34,386 nt of DNA from DASSBR01 sp035701285 (lineage in GTDB: Bacteria > Pseudomonadota > Gammaproteobacteria > Natronospirales > DASSBR01). A program made the translations under genes and the position numbers. How positions within the stretch are numbered: position 1 is the stretch's first letter; every line of letters begins with the position of its first letter. The notes beneath the pieces are model-generated. The model was not told where the DNA came from. It did no database searches and saw only the letters and a list, made by a program, of their open reading frames with translations. The DNA is taken from NCBI GenBank assembly GCA_035701285.1, contig DASSNT010000054.1, positions 1 to 34,386 on the forward strand, given 5' to 3'. Shown in pieces: positions 1 to 7,018 of this stretch.

Positions 1-549
1 CACGACCTGCGGCCAGCCGCCCGCTACGTTGATCGCGATGCCCAGCAGCAGTGCCATAAAGGCCGGAAACGTGAAGATCCGTTTGACGATCAAGCCCGGG
101 TGCGGCGTCCGCCCGGCGTACAGACTGGCGATTACTACCGCCAGAGAAATCAGAACCGGAAAGCTGCCCAGCTGATCGGCGACCACTGCCACGCCCAGTG
201 CATCATGACCGACCAGCGTTTCAATCAGCGGATAGCCCAGAAAGGTCGTATTGCCGAGACCGCAGACGAGAATAATCGCGCCAGTGCGCCCGCGCGACCA
301 GCCCAGGCGCGGGCCCAGCAGGCTGAATACCAGCCACGCGCCCAGGAATTCCAGCCACAGGACCGCCGGCGGGTACCACAGGCGCGGATCGAACCCGAGG
401 CGCGGAATCAGTTCCAGAACCAGTGCCGGCAGTGCAATGTGCAACACCCACCAGTTGAGGCCTGCCGCCATGTTGGCCGGCGCGCGAGCAAACCGGGCGA
501 CCAGTACGCCCAGCACGAGGCAGCCGAACAGCATCAGCAGCGCACTCAT
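1..549 (-). CDS. AEC-family permease (auxin efflux carrier-like), 3' end outside window
   Basis: The frame opens at an ATG at 549 and runs without a stop to the window edge, giving 183 codons of a protein that is usually about 300 residues. The sequence is very hydrophobic, with about five membrane segments. It has the AEC-type motif GNTTFLGYPL near residue 99, where family members have a conserved Asn/Gly-Phe-x-G-Pro turn. AEC proteins are inner-membrane carriers, often for organic acids or malonate; the substrate here cannot be told. It is divergent from the barrel gene at 859. Family assignment is fairly sure; function is inferred from the family only. Confidence 0.8.
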   Translation of the reverse strand, partial: MSALLMLFGCLVLGVLVARFARAPANMAAGLNWWVLHIALPALVLELIPRLGFDPRLWYPPAVLWLEFLGAWLVFSLLGPRLGWSRGRTGAIILVCGLGNTTFLGYPLIETLVGHDALGVAVVADQLGSFPVLISLAVVIASLYAGRTPHPGLIVKRIFTFPAFMALLLGIAINVAGGWPQVV

Positions 550-858
550 GCCGGCAGCGTTTCATCCGTTTGAGTGGAACGCGTCCGGCGCGCTACAGCC
601 ATACGCGGCCATGGCCGTGAAAGCGTCTTTTTCATTGGAACCATTCCAGTCGGTATTTGCCGCGGTGCGGCTAGTCGTTTGGCCGCGGTGGTTTGTACCT
701 ACGCTCTTACAAGCCGGCCTGTAGACGAATTTTAACCTGTGTGATGGTCATCGCGTTTGCCGGGAGAATCCTTTGACGGTGCGAATCCGGCTCGGATAAT
801 GAGGCCCATCGTTAAGCGCGACTCCGCGCAAAACTCTTCAGTAACTAGGAGGTTCGCG
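550..858. other. Intergenic region between divergent genes
   Basis: This 309-bp spacer separates the divergent AEC permease and the outer-membrane barrel gene. It holds the promoter at 773-800 for the rightward gene. Short open frames that cross it have no ribosome site and no family signature, so I treat it as non-coding. No clear promoter for the leftward gene was recognised. Confidence 0.6.
773..800 (+). promoter_or_regulatory. Sigma70-type promoter for the outer-membrane protein gene
   Basis: TTGACG (773-778) and GATAAT (795-800) each match the consensus at five of six bases and are separated by 16 bp. They lie 58 bp before the ATG at 859. This is among the clearest promoters in the window. 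It is based on sequence match only. Confidence 0.6.
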
Positions 859-1572
859 ATGAAAATCACGACGATGTTTTTATGCGGAACGATGGCGGCC
901 GGATTGCCGGTCGCGGCAATGGCCCAGGACAATTGGGGCGGCAACCGCGGCGACGAGGGCTCGTACATCGAGCTGCAGATCGGTCGTTCGCACTTGTACG
1001 ATCACAGCTTTGACGTGCCCGGCGGCCGTATCACGACCGACTCCAGCAATGGCGACGTGGTGCTGCTGAATTCCGGCTACGAATTCGGCCAGTGGGCTCT
1101 GGGCAGCCTGCGCGTCGAGGGCGAGCTGGGGTATCGGAACAATGGTGCCGATAACCACTATTTCACGCCGAACGGCGCCACCGGGAATATCGCCCTGACC
1201 GACGCCGGCGGGGAAACGCAGATGTGGTCGCTGATGTTCAACGTCGTTAACGACTTCGCGCCGGGTACGGCGTTCGATCCGTATGTCGGCGTAGGCGCCG
1301 GCTACGCGCGGATCGACTTTCACAAGTACAACGCAGCAGTGGCCGGCGCCAATTTGCCTCCGGTCACCGTCATCGATGATGTCGACAACGGTTGGGCCTA
1401 CCAGGGCATGGTCGGGTTTCGTTCGCGCCTGACAACGCAACTCACCCTGGACGTCAACTGGCGTTACTTCAAGGCAGATTCGCCATCCTTTACCAACACG
1501 GCGGGCCAGCGCGTCGCCAGCGGCTATCAGTCGCAGGCCGTCCTCGTTGGCCTGGCGTACACATTCCAGTAA
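859..1572 (+). CDS. Outer-membrane beta-barrel protein (OmpA-like/PF13505 type)
   Basis: A 237-residue exported protein. The ATG at 859 was chosen because AGGAGG sits at 847-852 and a signal peptide starts there (MKITTMFLCG..., probable cleavage after AMA at residue 22). The open frame extends further upstream, but that part lacks a ribosome site. The mature part alternates polar and hydrophobic residues and has Gly/aromatic-rich strands such as DPYVGVGAGYARIDF. The final strand AVLVGLAYTFQ resembles a BAM recognition end. A small eight-stranded barrel is likely. The role is unknown; such proteins are often porin-like or adhesive. It stands alone, with its own promoter, and faces the TauE gene. 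Confidence 0.8.
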   Translation: MKITTMFLCGTMAAGLPVAAMAQDNWGGNRGDEGSYIELQIGRSHLYDHSFDVPGGRITTDSSNGDVVLLNSGYEFGQWALGSLRVEGELGYRNNGADNHYFTPNGATGNIALTDAGGETQMWSLMFNVVNDFAPGTAFDPYVGVGAGYARIDFHKYNAAVAGANLPPVTVIDDVDNGWAYQGMVGFRSRLTTQLTLDVNWRYFKADSPSFTNTAGQRVASGYQSQAVLVGLAYTFQ

Positions 1573-1588
1573 CAGGCAGGACGCAGCC

Positions 1589-1618
1589 GCGCGGAGGCCC
1601 GCCGATGGGCCTTCGCGC
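1589..1618. terminator. Hairpin between convergent genes
   Basis: GCGCGGAGGCCC (1589-1600) pairs with GGGCCTTCGCGC (1607-1618) over 12 positions, including one G-T pair, with a six-base loop. It lies between the stop codons of two convergent genes. There is no T-run on either side, so it is not a classical intrinsic terminator; it may stabilise the 3' ends or assist Rho-dependent ending. Confidence 0.4.
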
Positions 1619-1644
1619 GTGCCGGAAATCAACAGTGGCTCTGA

Positions 1645-2412
1645 TCAGCCGGCAAAGACGGCGGGCGCCGTTCGGGCGACGATGTAGGCGCCCATCACGA
1701 TAAGAAAGACGCCGAATATCCTTTTTAACTTCGCCTGGGGAACACGCGTGCCGACGACATTGCCGATCAGGCTGCCGGCAATGCCGATGGCGGCGATGGC
1801 GCCGAGGATGGCCCACTCCAGATGAAGCTGATTGGCTTCAAGCACGCTCAGGTATTTATGGAAGCCGGCGAAGGCGTTCAGGACGATGATGCACAGGCTG
1901 GTGCCGACGGCGCGGTGCATCGGCAGCCCGACCAGCAACACGAGTGCCGGAATGATCATGAAGCCGCCCCCGACGCCGACGAGGCCGGTGACGAAACCGA
2001 CGGCCAACCCGTCCAGCGGCACGCTCCATAACGGCTGACGCGGCCTCGCCGCGGCGTCGGGTTTTCGGGGCCGAAGCATCATGAATGCCGCCAGCAGCAC
2101 GATGACCGCGAACAACAGCAGTTGCAGCGCGCCGGGCAGATAATGGCCCACCCAGGCGCCCCCGTAGGCCGCGACCATGCCCGGCACGCCGAACAGCCCG
2201 ACCACCGGCCAGTCGACCATGCGGCGAAAGGCGTAAGGGGCCGCGCCGACGAAACTGATACTGCCGACGACGGCCAGCGAGCCTGCTATCGCGACCTTTT
2301 CCGGCTGATCGAACAGGTACACGAGTACCGGTACGGTCAGAATCGAGCCGCCGGATCCCAGCGTGCCCAGCACGAGCCCAATCGCCAGCGCTCCCAGCCA
2401 CCCCCAGATCAT
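1645..2412 (-). CDS. TauE/SafE-family sulfite/organosulfur exporter-like membrane protein
   Basis: A 255-residue polytopic inner-membrane protein with about eight helices. It shows the internal duplication of the TauE/SafE (DUF81) family: Gly-rich segments GTLGSGGSILTVP (residues 16-28) and GLVGVGGGFMIIP (143-155). Known members move sulfite, sulfoacetate or other anions, but most are uncharacterised. The start at 2412 is supported by GGGAGG just upstream (2418-2423). A longer frame exists, but its extra residues come from the palindromic repeat at 2436-2516. It is divergent from the TsdBA-like cytochrome, so a role in handling sulfur anions is plausible but inferred. Confidence 0.85.
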   Translation of the reverse strand: MIWGWLGALAIGLVLGTLGSGGSILTVPVLVYLFDQPEKVAIAGSLAVVGSISFVGAAPYAFRRMVDWPVVGLFGVPGMVAAYGGAWVGHYLPGALQLLLFAVIVLLAAFMMLRPRKPDAAARPRQPLWSVPLDGLAVGFVTGLVGVGGGFMIIPALVLLVGLPMHRAVGTSLCIIVLNAFAGFHKYLSVLEANQLHLEWAILGAIAAIGIAGSLIGNVVGTRVPQAKLKRIFGVFLIVMGAYIVARTAPAVFAG

Positions 2413-2435
2413 GTGAACCTCCCACGGATTCTGAA

Positions 2436-2516
2436 CCCTCTCCCTCCGGGAGAGGGCAGGGTGAGGGGAATTCATATGATCCCCTCATCCCAACCTTCTC
2501 CCTGGGGGAGAAGGGG
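2436..2516. repeat. Palindromic intergenic element (REP-like), copy 1
   Basis: Three successive hairpins fill the divergent spacer. CCCTCTCCC/GGGAGAGGG (2436-2444 with 2448-2456) is perfect. GGGTGAGGGG (2459-2468) pairs with 2481-2490. CCTTCTCCC/GGGAGAAGG (2494-2502 with 2506-2514) closes the element. The same layout recurs at 15271-15376. These are typical of short dispersed intergenic palindromes in GC-rich Proteobacteria. Its right end places a GGAGAAGGGG string before an ATG at 2523. Confidence 0.75.
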
Positions 2517-2555
2517 ATAAAAATGCAGCTTGCTTCGACGGTCGCCATCATGCGG

Positions 2556-2561
2556 TATGAT
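2556..2561 (+). promoter_or_regulatory. Possible -10 box giving a leaderless cytochrome mRNA
   Basis: TATGAT (five of six consensus bases) ends seven bases before the A of the ATG at 2568, which has no ribosome site. Transcription from it would begin at or next to that ATG. The -35 region is weak, so confidence is low. Confidence 0.3.
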
Positions 2562-2567
2562 TCCTGC

Positions 2568-4037
2568 ATGAGCAAATGGATTGCGATGATCAGCGCCTGC
2601 ATCTGTCTGGCGCTGGCCGTTCCTGCGGGTGCCGAGGATGTCGAGGCACCGCCGGCTGCCGCGCCCTGCGCGGCCTGCCATGGCGCCCAGGGTGCGGGTG
2701 GCGGCGGAGGCGCTTTCCCCCGCCTGGCCGGCCAGCCGGCCAGCTATCTCGCCAAACAGTTGCACGACTTCAAGTCGGGTGCGCGCGACAGCCGGATCAT
2801 GCAGCCGCTGGCGGCGGGGCTGTCGGACGAACAGATCGCGGCGCTGGCGCAGTACTACGGCGAAATGGAAGCGCCTTATCCCGAGCGGAAGGCGGTAAAC
2901 AACGCCGTTTTGCGTCGCGGCCAGGCGCTGGTGCGTCAGGGCCAGTGGTCGGCCCGGGTGCCGGCTTGCGCAAGCTGCCACGGCCCTGAGTTGACCGGGC
3001 TGCCGCCCGACTTTCCGGCGCTCGCCGGGCAGTCCGCCGACTATATCAGCGCGCAGCTCAATGCCTGGCGGCACGGCCGCCGCACGAACGACCCGCTCGG
3101 ATTGATGCAGCATGTGACGCACGGGCTTGACGACGAGGATGTCAAAACCGTCGCCGCCTACCTCGCCTGGCTGCGTCCCGGCGGCGACAACGATGTTCCG
3201 GCGGCGCCCGCCAAAGCCGACGAAGCCGCGGCACCCGCGGCGAGTGCGCAAGGCAGCTTCCAGCCGCCGCCGGAGTCGGCCATCCCGGCCGGTCCGGATG
3301 GCGAGGTAATCCGCTTCGGCGAACAAGTCTTTACCGATACCGGCCGCTACGCGAAAGACTACGCCGGCAATGCGCTCACCTGCGCCAACTGCCATCTCGA
3401 TCGCGGCAGGCTGCCGAATTCCGCGCCGATGTGGGCCGCCTTCGGCCAGTACCCCCGCTACCGGAAGAAAAACGATAAGGTGAACACGCTCACCGACCGC
3501 ATCCAGGGCTGCTTTCTGTTCAGCATGAACGGCAAGCCGCCGCCGGCGGACAGCAAGGTCATGGTGGCGCTGGAGAGCTATTTTCACTGGCTGGCGACCG
3601 GCGCGCCGGTGAACGTCGCCATGCCCGGCGGCGGCTATCCGGAACTACCGAAACCCGCTCAGGCGCCCAGTCCGGAGCGCGGGGCCCGGGTATTCGAAAC
3701 CCACTGCGCGCTGTGCCACGGTGCCGACGGCCAGGGTAGGCAAAGCGCTGGCGTGGTCGTGTTCCCGCCGCTGTGGGGGCCGGAATCGTTCAACTGGGGC
3801 GCGGGCATGCACCGCATTCCGACTGCCGCGGCATTCATCAAGGCGAACATGCCTTACGGTCTGGGCGGCTCACTGACCGACCAGCAGGCGTGGGACGTGG
3901 CTGCGTTTATCGATCACCACCCGCGGCCGCAGGATCCCCGCTTCACCGGCAGCGTCAGTGAAACCAAAGCGAAATATCACGATCATATGGGCTATTACGG
4001 TGAAGCCGGATTTACCAGCAAGGAGAAGAAGCGATGA
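2568..4037 (+). CDS. tsdA: TsdBA-like tetrahaem cytochrome c: c4-type diheme domain fused to thiosulfate dehydrogenase domain
   Basis: A 489-residue periplasmic protein with signal peptide MSKWIAMISACICLALAVPA. Four haem sites are visible: CAACH (34-38), CASCH (134-138), CANCH (272-276) and CALCH (380-384). Residues 30-205 look like a diheme cytochrome c4 (TsdB type). A Pro/Ala linker (210-240) leads to a TsdA domain, with GEQVF, CANCHLDRGRLPN, DRIQGCF, PPLWGPESFN and GAGM. Cys315 in RIQGC matches the unusual Cys axial ligand of TsdA haem 1. TsdA interconverts thiosulfate and tetrathionate, and TsdBA fusions are known. An alternative ATG at 2523 is preceded by a purine-rich string but would give a 15-residue longer leader. 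The stop overlaps the next start (ATGA). Confidence 0.8.
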   Translation: MSKWIAMISACICLALAVPAGAEDVEAPPAAAPCAACHGAQGAGGGGGAFPRLAGQPASYLAKQLHDFKSGARDSRIMQPLAAGLSDEQIAALAQYYGEMEAPYPERKAVNNAVLRRGQALVRQGQWSARVPACASCHGPELTGLPPDFPALAGQSADYISAQLNAWRHGRRTNDPLGLMQHVTHGLDDEDVKTVAAYLAWLRPGGDNDVPAAPAKADEAAAPAASAQGSFQPPPESAIPAGPDGEVIRFGEQVFTDTGRYAKDYAGNALTCANCHLDRGRLPNSAPMWAAFGQYPRYRKKNDKVNTLTDRIQGCFLFSMNGKPPPADSKVMVALESYFHWLATGAPVNVAMPGGGYPELPKPAQAPSPERGARVFETHCALCHGADGQGRQSAGVVVFPPLWGPESFNWGAGMHRIPTAAAFIKANMPYGLGGSLTDQQAWDVAAFIDHHPRPQDPRFTGSVSETKAKYHDHMGYYGEAGFTSKEKKR

Positions 4038-4597
4038 AAGGAATGTACAAAGGAATATTGATGCTGGCGCTGGCACTGGCGGCGCTGCCGGTTATTGCCG
4101 GCACAACGTCGAAAGATGAGGAGCAGGCATGGCAGTATCCCCTCATCAAGAACGCCGGCGGCGTCGTCCCCCTGCCGAAAGCGGCGCTGCAGCCGGACCC
4201 GCTGCACACATACAAGGCGGTCTTTAATCTGACCAAGGACGCGGGTGGGAAGGAGGTCAACAGCGGCCTCGCGCACGTGGCCCGCGCAGTCAATCTGTTT
4301 GCGTTGTCGAGCGTGCGGCCGGAGCATCGCAAGTTCGCGGTAGTCATTCACGGCCCGGCGACCGGCATCGTAATGAGCAACGAGGCTTACCACCAGCGCA
4401 CCGGGCACGACAACCCGAACATCAAGTTGATTCACGCGCTCAAGGAAGCCGGCGTCGAACTCTACGTCTGCGGCCAGGCGCTGGCCGAACATCACATCGC
4501 GGACAGCGAAGTCAATCCGGACATTACGCTGTCGCTGTCAGCGCTGTCGGACCTGATTATTCTGCAGCAGCAGGGCTACGTGCTGTATCCGCTGTAG
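4034..4597 (+). CDS. Exported DsrE-family protein
   Basis: A 187-residue protein whose ATG at 4034 overlaps the stop of the cytochrome gene, implying translational coupling; GGAGAAG lies just upstream. A signal peptide (about residues 1-23, ending VIAG) precedes a DsrE/DsrF-like fold: YKAVFNLT, FAVVIHGPATGIVM, IKLIHALKEAGVELYVCGQAL and a helical end. Cys146 in VCGQAL sits where DsrE-type proteins often carry the sulfur-binding Cys. Cytoplasmic DsrE proteins relay sulfane sulfur. An exported one paired with a thiosulfate dehydrogenase could take up or offer sulfane sulfur in the periplasm; this role is inferred. Its last 41 bp overlap the convergent lipoprotein gene. Confidence 0.8.
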   Translation: MKGMYKGILMLALALAALPVIAGTTSKDEEQAWQYPLIKNAGGVVPLPKAALQPDPLHTYKAVFNLTKDAGGKEVNSGLAHVARAVNLFALSSVRPEHRKFAVVIHGPATGIVMSNEAYHQRTGHDNPNIKLIHALKEAGVELYVCGQALAEHHIADSEVNPDITLSLSALSDLIILQQQGYVLYPL

Positions 4598-5219
4598 CCG
4601 TCGTCTCATTCAGCCAGTCCCGGACTTTCATTGCGAAGGCCCGGCTGGCTTCGCTCAGCGCCTGGACGCCGCCCGCGGCATCGGCGCTCGGCGCCGGCTT
4701 TTCGATATGAAAATGACGCTGCGCCAGGATCCGGTTGCGCTCGTTGCTGACGACCGTCACCGTCGCATCGAGCACGCCGGCGCTCTGGTCCTGGCCCGTG
4801 AAGGCCTGTTCGAAATCGTTCAGCTCCACCCGTAGCGCCACGTCCGCCTGGTTCACGTCGCTCGGCCCCAGGATCGCCCGCCACTGGCCGGCGCTCGCCA
4901 GCGTGCTTTGCAGAACGTTGCCGAGCAGCACCGGCGGCGGCGCGACCCAGTCGGAGCGGCTGTAGGCGCTGATCCTGGCGTCGTTGCGGTACGCCAGCCG
5001 GTAATACAGGTTGGTGCTGTCGAGCCAGTTGGGCGCGCTGATTTCCGCAATGCGCAGAATCCGGCCTTCGGCAGGTGCGGCACCCGCGGCCGGCGCCGGC
5101 TGCGCCGAGGCCCGGCCGGCAAGCGTGAAGTGCTCGGTCAGCACCGGCTGCGAGCCGCCGAAGCAGCCCGCCAGCAGAATGGCAGGCGGGATGAGGGCGA
5201 TGGCTAACTTCTTGATCAT
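4557..5219 (-). CDS. ABC-type transport auxiliary lipoprotein (PqiC-like)
   Basis: A 220-residue lipoprotein with N-terminus MIKKLAIALIPPAILLAGC; the lipobox LAGC makes Cys19 the acylated residue. The body (ILRIAEISAPNWLDSTNLYYRLAYRNDARISAYSRSDWVAPP) matches the auxiliary lipoprotein family found with MCE transporters, in which PqiC forms an outer-membrane partner. GGAGG lies at the end of mlaD, and the gap to mlaD is three bases, so it is the last gene of the mlaEFD operon. It probably links the MlaD complex with the outer membrane. Its 3' end overlaps the convergent DsrE gene. Confidence 0.85.
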   Translation of the reverse strand: MIKKLAIALIPPAILLAGCFGGSQPVLTEHFTLAGRASAQPAPAAGAAPAEGRILRIAEISAPNWLDSTNLYYRLAYRNDARISAYSRSDWVAPPPVLLGNVLQSTLASAGQWRAILGPSDVNQADVALRVELNDFEQAFTGQDQSAGVLDATVTVVSNERNRILAQRHFHIEKPAPSADAAGGVQALSEASRAFAMKVRDWLNETTATADTARSPAAAE

Positions 5220-5222
5220 TTT

Positions 5223-6167
5223 TTAACCTCCGTTTTCGCCGCTGCCGAACCCTGGTTCACCGGGGCCGGGCTGCGGCTTCGGCGCTCCGAAAATCAGGCT
5301 TTGCGGGTTGGTCTGCAATTGCTTGCTCAATTCCTGCAGCGATTCCGACGTGCGCAGCAGGCTTTCGCTCAACTGGTCGATGTCCGGCAACGTCTGGCGC
5401 TGCAGCTTGGCGGCGATCTGCTCGCCGGTCGTGGTCATCTCGGCCAGCGCATCGGCGGCGGCGCCCGCCTTCTTGATCGGCTTCTTCGCTGCTTGAGCAA
5501 GATCCGTTGCCTGCGCCAGCAGCGCGTGGCTCTGGTCGAGCGTCTGTTGCGCGCTCTCCGCGAGCTTCGGCAGCATTTTCACGACCGGCATCAGGTGATT
5601 TTCGATGACGACGATTTTGCGCGTGGCTTCGTCAATCTGCTGAATCGTCTGCGTCAGATGCTTCTGATTCTCGTCGTTCACCAACGCCTGCACGCTGCTG
5701 ATGATGTCGTTGATCTTCTTCAGATCCTTCCGGCCGACCGACTGCAGTTTCGCCAGCAGCCCCAGGTGCAGCGGAATCAGCGCGGGGTTGTCTTCGCTGG
5801 TCTTCAGCGGTTTGCGGCTGCCCTTGCCGAGCTTGAGCGCCAGCGACTTACCACCGGTAATGCCCTGAATCTGCATCACTGCGTAGGTCGACTGCGTCAC
5901 CAGCGTGTCTTCAGATACCGTGAACAGGATATCGACCTTGGCGGGATCCTGTTTGTTGAAACCGACCTTTTGCACATGGCCCACCAGCAGGCCCTTGAAG
6001 GTCACCGGCGATTTCGCCTGGATTCCGCCGACGCCCTGGCTGGTGACGATCTTGTAAAAGCGGGGCTCGGGTTGTTGGTGCGCGAGCCAGTAATAAACGA
6101 GGATGGCCGCGAACGAGAAGACGATCAGAAACGTGACCGCGATGATGGCGTGTGATTTGTTTTCCAT
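5223..6167 (-). CDS. mlaD: MlaD-family MCE-domain phospholipid transport protein
   Basis: A 314-residue protein with one N-terminal membrane anchor (about residues 8-28) followed by an MCE domain (about 38-115: YKIVTSQGVGGIQAKSPVTFKGLLVGHVQKVGF and VMQIQGITGGKSLALKLG). The long C-terminal part is helical and rich in Gln, Leu and Lys, ending in a Pro/Gly-rich tail. MCE proteins form hexameric rings that bind lipids and join the MlaFE ABC transporter in the inner membrane. It is longer than the E. coli MlaD (about 180 residues), the added length being the helical tail. It starts 26 bp after mlaF. Confidence 0.88.
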   Translation of the reverse strand: MENKSHAIIAVTFLIVFSFAAILVYYWLAHQQPEPRFYKIVTSQGVGGIQAKSPVTFKGLLVGHVQKVGFNKQDPAKVDILFTVSEDTLVTQSTYAVMQIQGITGGKSLALKLGKGSRKPLKTSEDNPALIPLHLGLLAKLQSVGRKDLKKINDIISSVQALVNDENQKHLTQTIQQIDEATRKIVVIENHLMPVVKMLPKLAESAQQTLDQSHALLAQATDLAQAAKKPIKKAGAAADALAEMTTTGEQIAAKLQRQTLPDIDQLSESLLRTSESLQELSKQLQTNPQSLIFGAPKPQPGPGEPGFGSGENGG

Positions 6168-6193
6168 AACTTTATTGGTATCTGGCAGCGCAG

Positions 6194-7018
6194 TCAGTAT
6201 GAGGGAAGCGCGCGCAGTTCCTCGTCGCCGCGGCGGCGCCGGAAAAACTCCTGTATGAAAGGATGGTCGAATTCCGCCACTTCGACAAGGCTGCCCACGG
6301 TGAGCAGCTTGCCCTGGTCGAGCACGGCGATGCGATCGCTGAGGGCGGCCAGGCTGTGGAGGTCATGGGTAATCATCAACGCGCTGAGATTGAGTTCGTG
6401 ATGCAACTGATCGAGCAGCGTGTCGAATTCCGACGCAGAAATCGGGTCGAGGCCGGTGGTCGGTTCGTCTAGGAACAGCAGCTCCGCTTCCAGCGCCAGG
6501 GCGCGGGCCAGCGCCGCGCGCTTGAGCATGCCGCCGGACAGTTCGGCCGGGTATTTCCACGCGTCCTTCGGGTCCAGACCGACCATGTGCAGCTTCACCG
6601 CGACCAGTTCGCGAATCGCTTCTTCCTCAATGTCCTCGCCTTCCTTGCGCAGCTCGCGGATCGGAAAGGCGATGTTGTCGAATACGGTCAGCGCGCTGAA
6701 CAGCGCCCCCTGCTGAAACAGCACGCCCCAGCGGCGGCGCAGCAGGCGCACTTCCTCGCCTTCCAAACTGTGAATGCGCTGACCGAGCACTTCCACCGAG
6801 CCTGACGACGGCGAGATCAGGCCGATGATCTGCCGCAGCAGCGTGGTCTTGCCGCTGCCGGTGGTGCCGATCACGCCCAGCACCTCGCCCCGGTACACCG
6901 TGAGACTGAGGCCGCGATGCACTTCCTGCTTGCCGAGGCGCGTGTGCAGGTCGTTGACCTCGATAATGACTTCGCGCTCCTCGCGTTCGTGCGGCGGGTT
7001 GTCCATCTGCGCTGCCAT
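6194..7018 (-). CDS. mlaF: MlaF-family ABC transporter ATP-binding protein
   Basis: A 274-residue ATPase. The Walker A motif GTTGSGKT is at 51-58, a Q-loop FQQGALF at 101-107, the signature LSGGM at 160-164, Walker B LLFLDEP at 180-186 and the H-loop His at 218. The GALF and LSGGM variants are usual in the MlaF/Ttg2A subfamily. The ATG at 7018 overlaps the stop of mlaE (TGATG), so the two are translationally coupled. It energises phospholipid transfer through MlaE. The open frame extends upstream into the mlaE region, but that extension is a shadow frame. Confidence 0.92.
   Translation of the reverse strand: MAAQMDNPPHEREEREVIIEVNDLHTRLGKQEVHRGLSLTVYRGEVLGVIGTTGSGKTTLLRQIIGLISPSSGSVEVLGQRIHSLEGEEVRLLRRRWGVLFQQGALFSALTVFDNIAFPIRELRKEGEDIEEEAIRELVAVKLHMVGLDPKDAWKYPAELSGGMLKRAALARALALEAELLFLDEPTTGLDPISASEFDTLLDQLHHELNLSALMITHDLHSLAALSDRIAVLDQGKLLTVGSLVEVAEFDHPFIQEFFRRRRGDEELRALPSY

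Noticed and set aside
880..1632. 250-codon open frame on the minus strand
   Set aside because: Antisense to the barrel gene, which has a ribosome site, promoter and signal peptide.
2472..3587. 371-codon open frame on the minus strand
   Set aside because: Antisense to the haem-binding cytochrome; Arg-rich shadow.
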